Shown: one piece after another, positions 62,224 through 64,000 of the stretch
Position numbering within the stretch: position 1 is the stretch's first letter
Layout: each line of letters begins with the position of its first letter
From: Pedobacter heparinus DSM 2366
GTDB taxonomy: Bacteria; Bacteroidota; Bacteroidia; Sphingobacteriales; Sphingobacteriaceae
DNA length: 64,000 nucleotides
NCBI RefSeq assembly: GCF_000023825.1
Contig: NC_013061.1
Span: 2,790,001 to 2,854,000 of the forward strand
Reading direction: 5' to 3'
Notes under the pieces: generated by a model
Database searches by the model: none
Told to the model about the DNA's origin: nothing
The model's input: only the letters and a program-made list of their open reading frames with translations
Program-made: the position numbers and the translations under genes

Positions 62224-64000
62224 TTAAGGTTTATAAACCAGGCCCATGTTATAAAACATAAATGCCCACCTGTCGGCCATTTCCTCAATCGCCTTGTCGG
62301 TAGGCTTTCCTGCACCATGTCCGGCATTGGTCTGTATGCTGATCAGCACCGGGGCATCACCACCCTGGTCTTTTTGCAGGGTGGCCGCAAACTTAAAGGA
62401 ATGCGCCGGTACTACCCTGTCGTCATGGTCTGCCGTAGTAACCAGCGTAGCCGGATATTTTACACCAGGTTTTAACGCATGTACGGGCGAATACTGATGT
62501 AAATAGCTGAACATTTCTTTAGAATCTGCCGAAGTTCCGTAATCAAAGCTCCAGCCGGCACCCGCCGTAAACTTATGGTAGCGCAGCATATCCATTACCC
62601 CCACTGCCGGAAAAGCCACTTTAAAAAGGTCCGGGCGCTGTGCCATAGTAGCACCCACCAGCAGGCCGCCGTTAGACCCGCCCATGCTGGCCAGATAAGC
62701 TGCTGAAGTATATTTATGCCCAATCAGGTATTCGGCAGCCGCAATAAAATCATCAAATACATTTTGTTTCTGCAATTTGGTACCTGCCAGGTGCCATTTT
62801 TCGCCATATTCGCCACCGCCCCTTAAATTGGCTACGGCATATATCCCGCCCTGGTCCAGTAAAATGATGTTCGAGGTACTGAAAAATGGGGTTAAACTGA
62901 TGTTAAACCCTCCGTAGCCATACAATACCGTAGGGTTTTTACCATTCAAAACCAGCCCTTTTTTATAGGTAATGATCATCGGCACCTTAGTGCCGTCTTT
63001 TGAAGTATAGAATACCTGTCTGGATTCGTAGTTTTCAGGATTAAAATCCACACCTGATTTTTTATAAAGTTCCGACTTGCCGGTCGACACCGTATATTTA
63101 AAGATCGTAGCCGGATATACATAAGAGGTAAAGGTATAATAAAGTGCCGGTTCTTCTTTTTTACCAGAAAAACCACTGGCAGAACCAATACCCGGCAACT
63201 CAATCCGGTGTTCCAGCTTCCCGTCCATATTGTACTGCAAAACCAGTGATACAGCGTCTTTGATGTAATTGGCAAAGAGCTTGCCGCCACCGGCAGATGG
63301 CCGCAATACGTTTTCGGTCTCCTTAATCAGTTCCTTCCAGTTCTCTGGCTTTGGGTTGGCCGCGTCTACAGTAACAATGCGGCCATTGGCTGCATTTAAT
63401 TTGGTAAAAATATACAGTTTACTGCCTACATTATCGATGATGTTGTGGTCTTTGTCAAAATTATCCACCACGTTTACAATAGGCGCATCAGGAATGCTTA
63501 GGTCCTGAATGTACAGTTCATTGCCCGAAGTAGAGTTGGCGGCCGAGATCACCAGGTACCGTTCATCCTCTGTTAAACCGGCACCAACATACCGCCTTGG
63601 TGTTTTGCTGCCACCAAAGATCAGCTTATCTGCCGTTTGGGGCGTGCCCAGCTGATGGTAATACAGTTTATGCTGGTCGGTCATCCCCGAAAGCTGACTG
63701 CCATCCTTTGGTTTATCATAACTGCTGTAATAAAAGCCTTCATTCCCTTTCCAGGCTATTTCGGAAAACTTGACGTCAATCAAAGTATCCCCTACAACCG
63801 TTTTATCGGCCGCCTTCAACACCACCACCTTACGCCAGTCAGATCCGCCTTCCGACAGCTGGTAGGCCAGCATACTGCCATCTTTGGAAAAATTAATATC
63901 CGCCATTGAAGTCGTTGCATCTTTAGAAAAAATGTTCGGGTCCAGAAAAACCTCTGGCTCCCCATCCCCTTTCTGCCTGTACAGTACACTTTGGTTCTGC
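62224..64000 (-). CDS. Prolyl oligopeptidase (S9A), 5' end beyond the window
   Basis: At least 590 residues; the reading frame is still open at the right edge (QNQSVLYRQKGDGEPEVFLD), so the N-terminus is missing. The propeller domain is followed by the peptidase domain with nucleophile GGSNGGLLVGA, Asp in TADHDDRVVPAHS and His in NAGHGAGK. Hydrolysis of small proline-containing peptides is the expected role; relatives in Bacteroidota are often periplasmic, but the signal peptide is not visible. Confidence 0.93.
   Translation of the reverse strand, partial: QNQSVLYRQKGDGEPEVFLDPNIFSKDATTSMADINFSKDGSMLAYQLSEGGSDWRKVVVLKAADKTVVGDTLIDVKFSEIAWKGNEGFYYSSYDKPKDGSQLSGMTDQHKLYYHQLGTPQTADKLIFGGSKTPRRYVGAGLTEDERYLVISAANSTSGNELYIQDLSIPDAPIVNVVDNFDKDHNIIDNVGSKLYIFTKLNAANGRIVTVDAANPKPENWKELIKETENVLRPSAGGGKLFANYIKDAVSLVLQYNMDGKLEHRIELPGIGSASGFSGKKEEPALYYTFTSYVYPATIFKYTVSTGKSELYKKSGVDFNPENYESRQVFYTSKDGTKVPMIITYKKGLVLNGKNPTVLYGYGGFNISLTPFFSTSNIILLDQGGIYAVANLRGGGEYGEKWHLAGTKLQKQNVFDDFIAAAEYLIGHKYTSAAYLASMGGSNGGLLVGATMAQRPDLFKVAFPAVGVMDMLRYHKFTAGAGWSFDYGTSADSKEMFSYLHQYSPVHALKPGVKYPATLVTTADHDDRVVPAHSFKFAATLQKDQGGDAPVLISIQTNAGHGAGKPTDKAIEEMADRWAFMFYNMGLVYKP

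Noticed and set aside
1..64000. Mobile elements, prophage, CRISPR or genomic-island borders
   Set aside because: No transposase, integrase, phage structural gene, CRISPR spacer array or tRNA-associated direct repeat was seen.

Overview
The window looks like a chromosomal segment of a soil Bacteroidota of the family Sphingobacteriaceae, very probably Pedobacter heparinus or a close relative. The strongest evidence is the gene at 10682-13000. It encodes a 772-residue heparinase II whose catalytic, zinc-binding and glycosylation residues fall at exactly the published P. heparinus HepB positions (His202, Glu205, Tyr257, His406; His408, Asp425, His451; Thr134). Other Bacteroidota signs are AT-rich spacers, a few promoters with the TAnnTTTG -7 element, weak or absent Shine-Dalgarno sequences, many lipoproteins, Omp85, LytTR and DUF4397/DUF4142 proteins. 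I saw no rRNA, tRNA, CRISPR array, insertion sequence or prophage.

Layout. 1-5.8 kb: tail of a small membrane protein, then the imuA-imuB-dnaE2 mutagenic repair cassette (minus strand). 5.8-9.8 kb: a gene-free spacer, two small disordered proteins, yjbQ, gnd, then an OmpA lipoprotein with a DinB protein. 9.8-15.6 kb: a lipoprotein, hepB and a second heparinase II/III-type lyase. 15.6-20.9 kb: small metabolic and stress genes (DUF1801, maleylpyruvate isomerase-like, methyltransferase, DinB, Nudix, serine hydrolase, TonB-like). 20.9-28.3 kb: a four-gene operon that reads as lysine catabolism through 2-aminoadipate, 2-oxoadipate and D-2-hydroxyglutarate, with a divergent LysR regulator. 28.3-34 kb: lipoproteins, an Omp85 barrel, a CDGSH protein and hypotheticals. 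34-38.6 kb: an MFS transporter, an arabinose-isomerase-like enzyme, an AraC regulator and small genes. 38.7-44.3 kb: a dipeptidase, a Dabb protein, two VirJ/AcvB-type hydrolases and, convergent to them, mprF (lysyl-phosphatidylglycerol synthesis). 44.4-48.6 kb: a five-gene operon of an unknown protein, two SDR enzymes and a LytS/LytTR two-component pair. 49-53.7 kb: an EamA exporter, an M1 aminopeptidase with a lipoprotein, and a PIN-PhoH protein. 53.7-54.4 kb: a spacer with the promoter and terminator of what looks like an unannotated small RNA. 54.4-58 kb: a lipid-anchored cytochrome c dehydrogenase with rpiB, and a DUF4397 lipoprotein. 58-61.2 kb: an Arg/Asp/Gly-rich secreted protein divergent from a small Lys-rich secreted protein plus an OmpR/EnvZ-type pair, with tandem 11-bp-spaced repeats between them. 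61.2-64 kb: a thioredoxin-like protein, a DUF4440 protein and a prolyl oligopeptidase cut by the window edge.

How genes work together. Three groups are functionally coherent: the lysine operon, the MprF/VirJ pair (synthesis versus hydrolysis of lysyl-PG), and the envelope two-component locus with its own likely operators. These assignments are read from motifs and gene context only.
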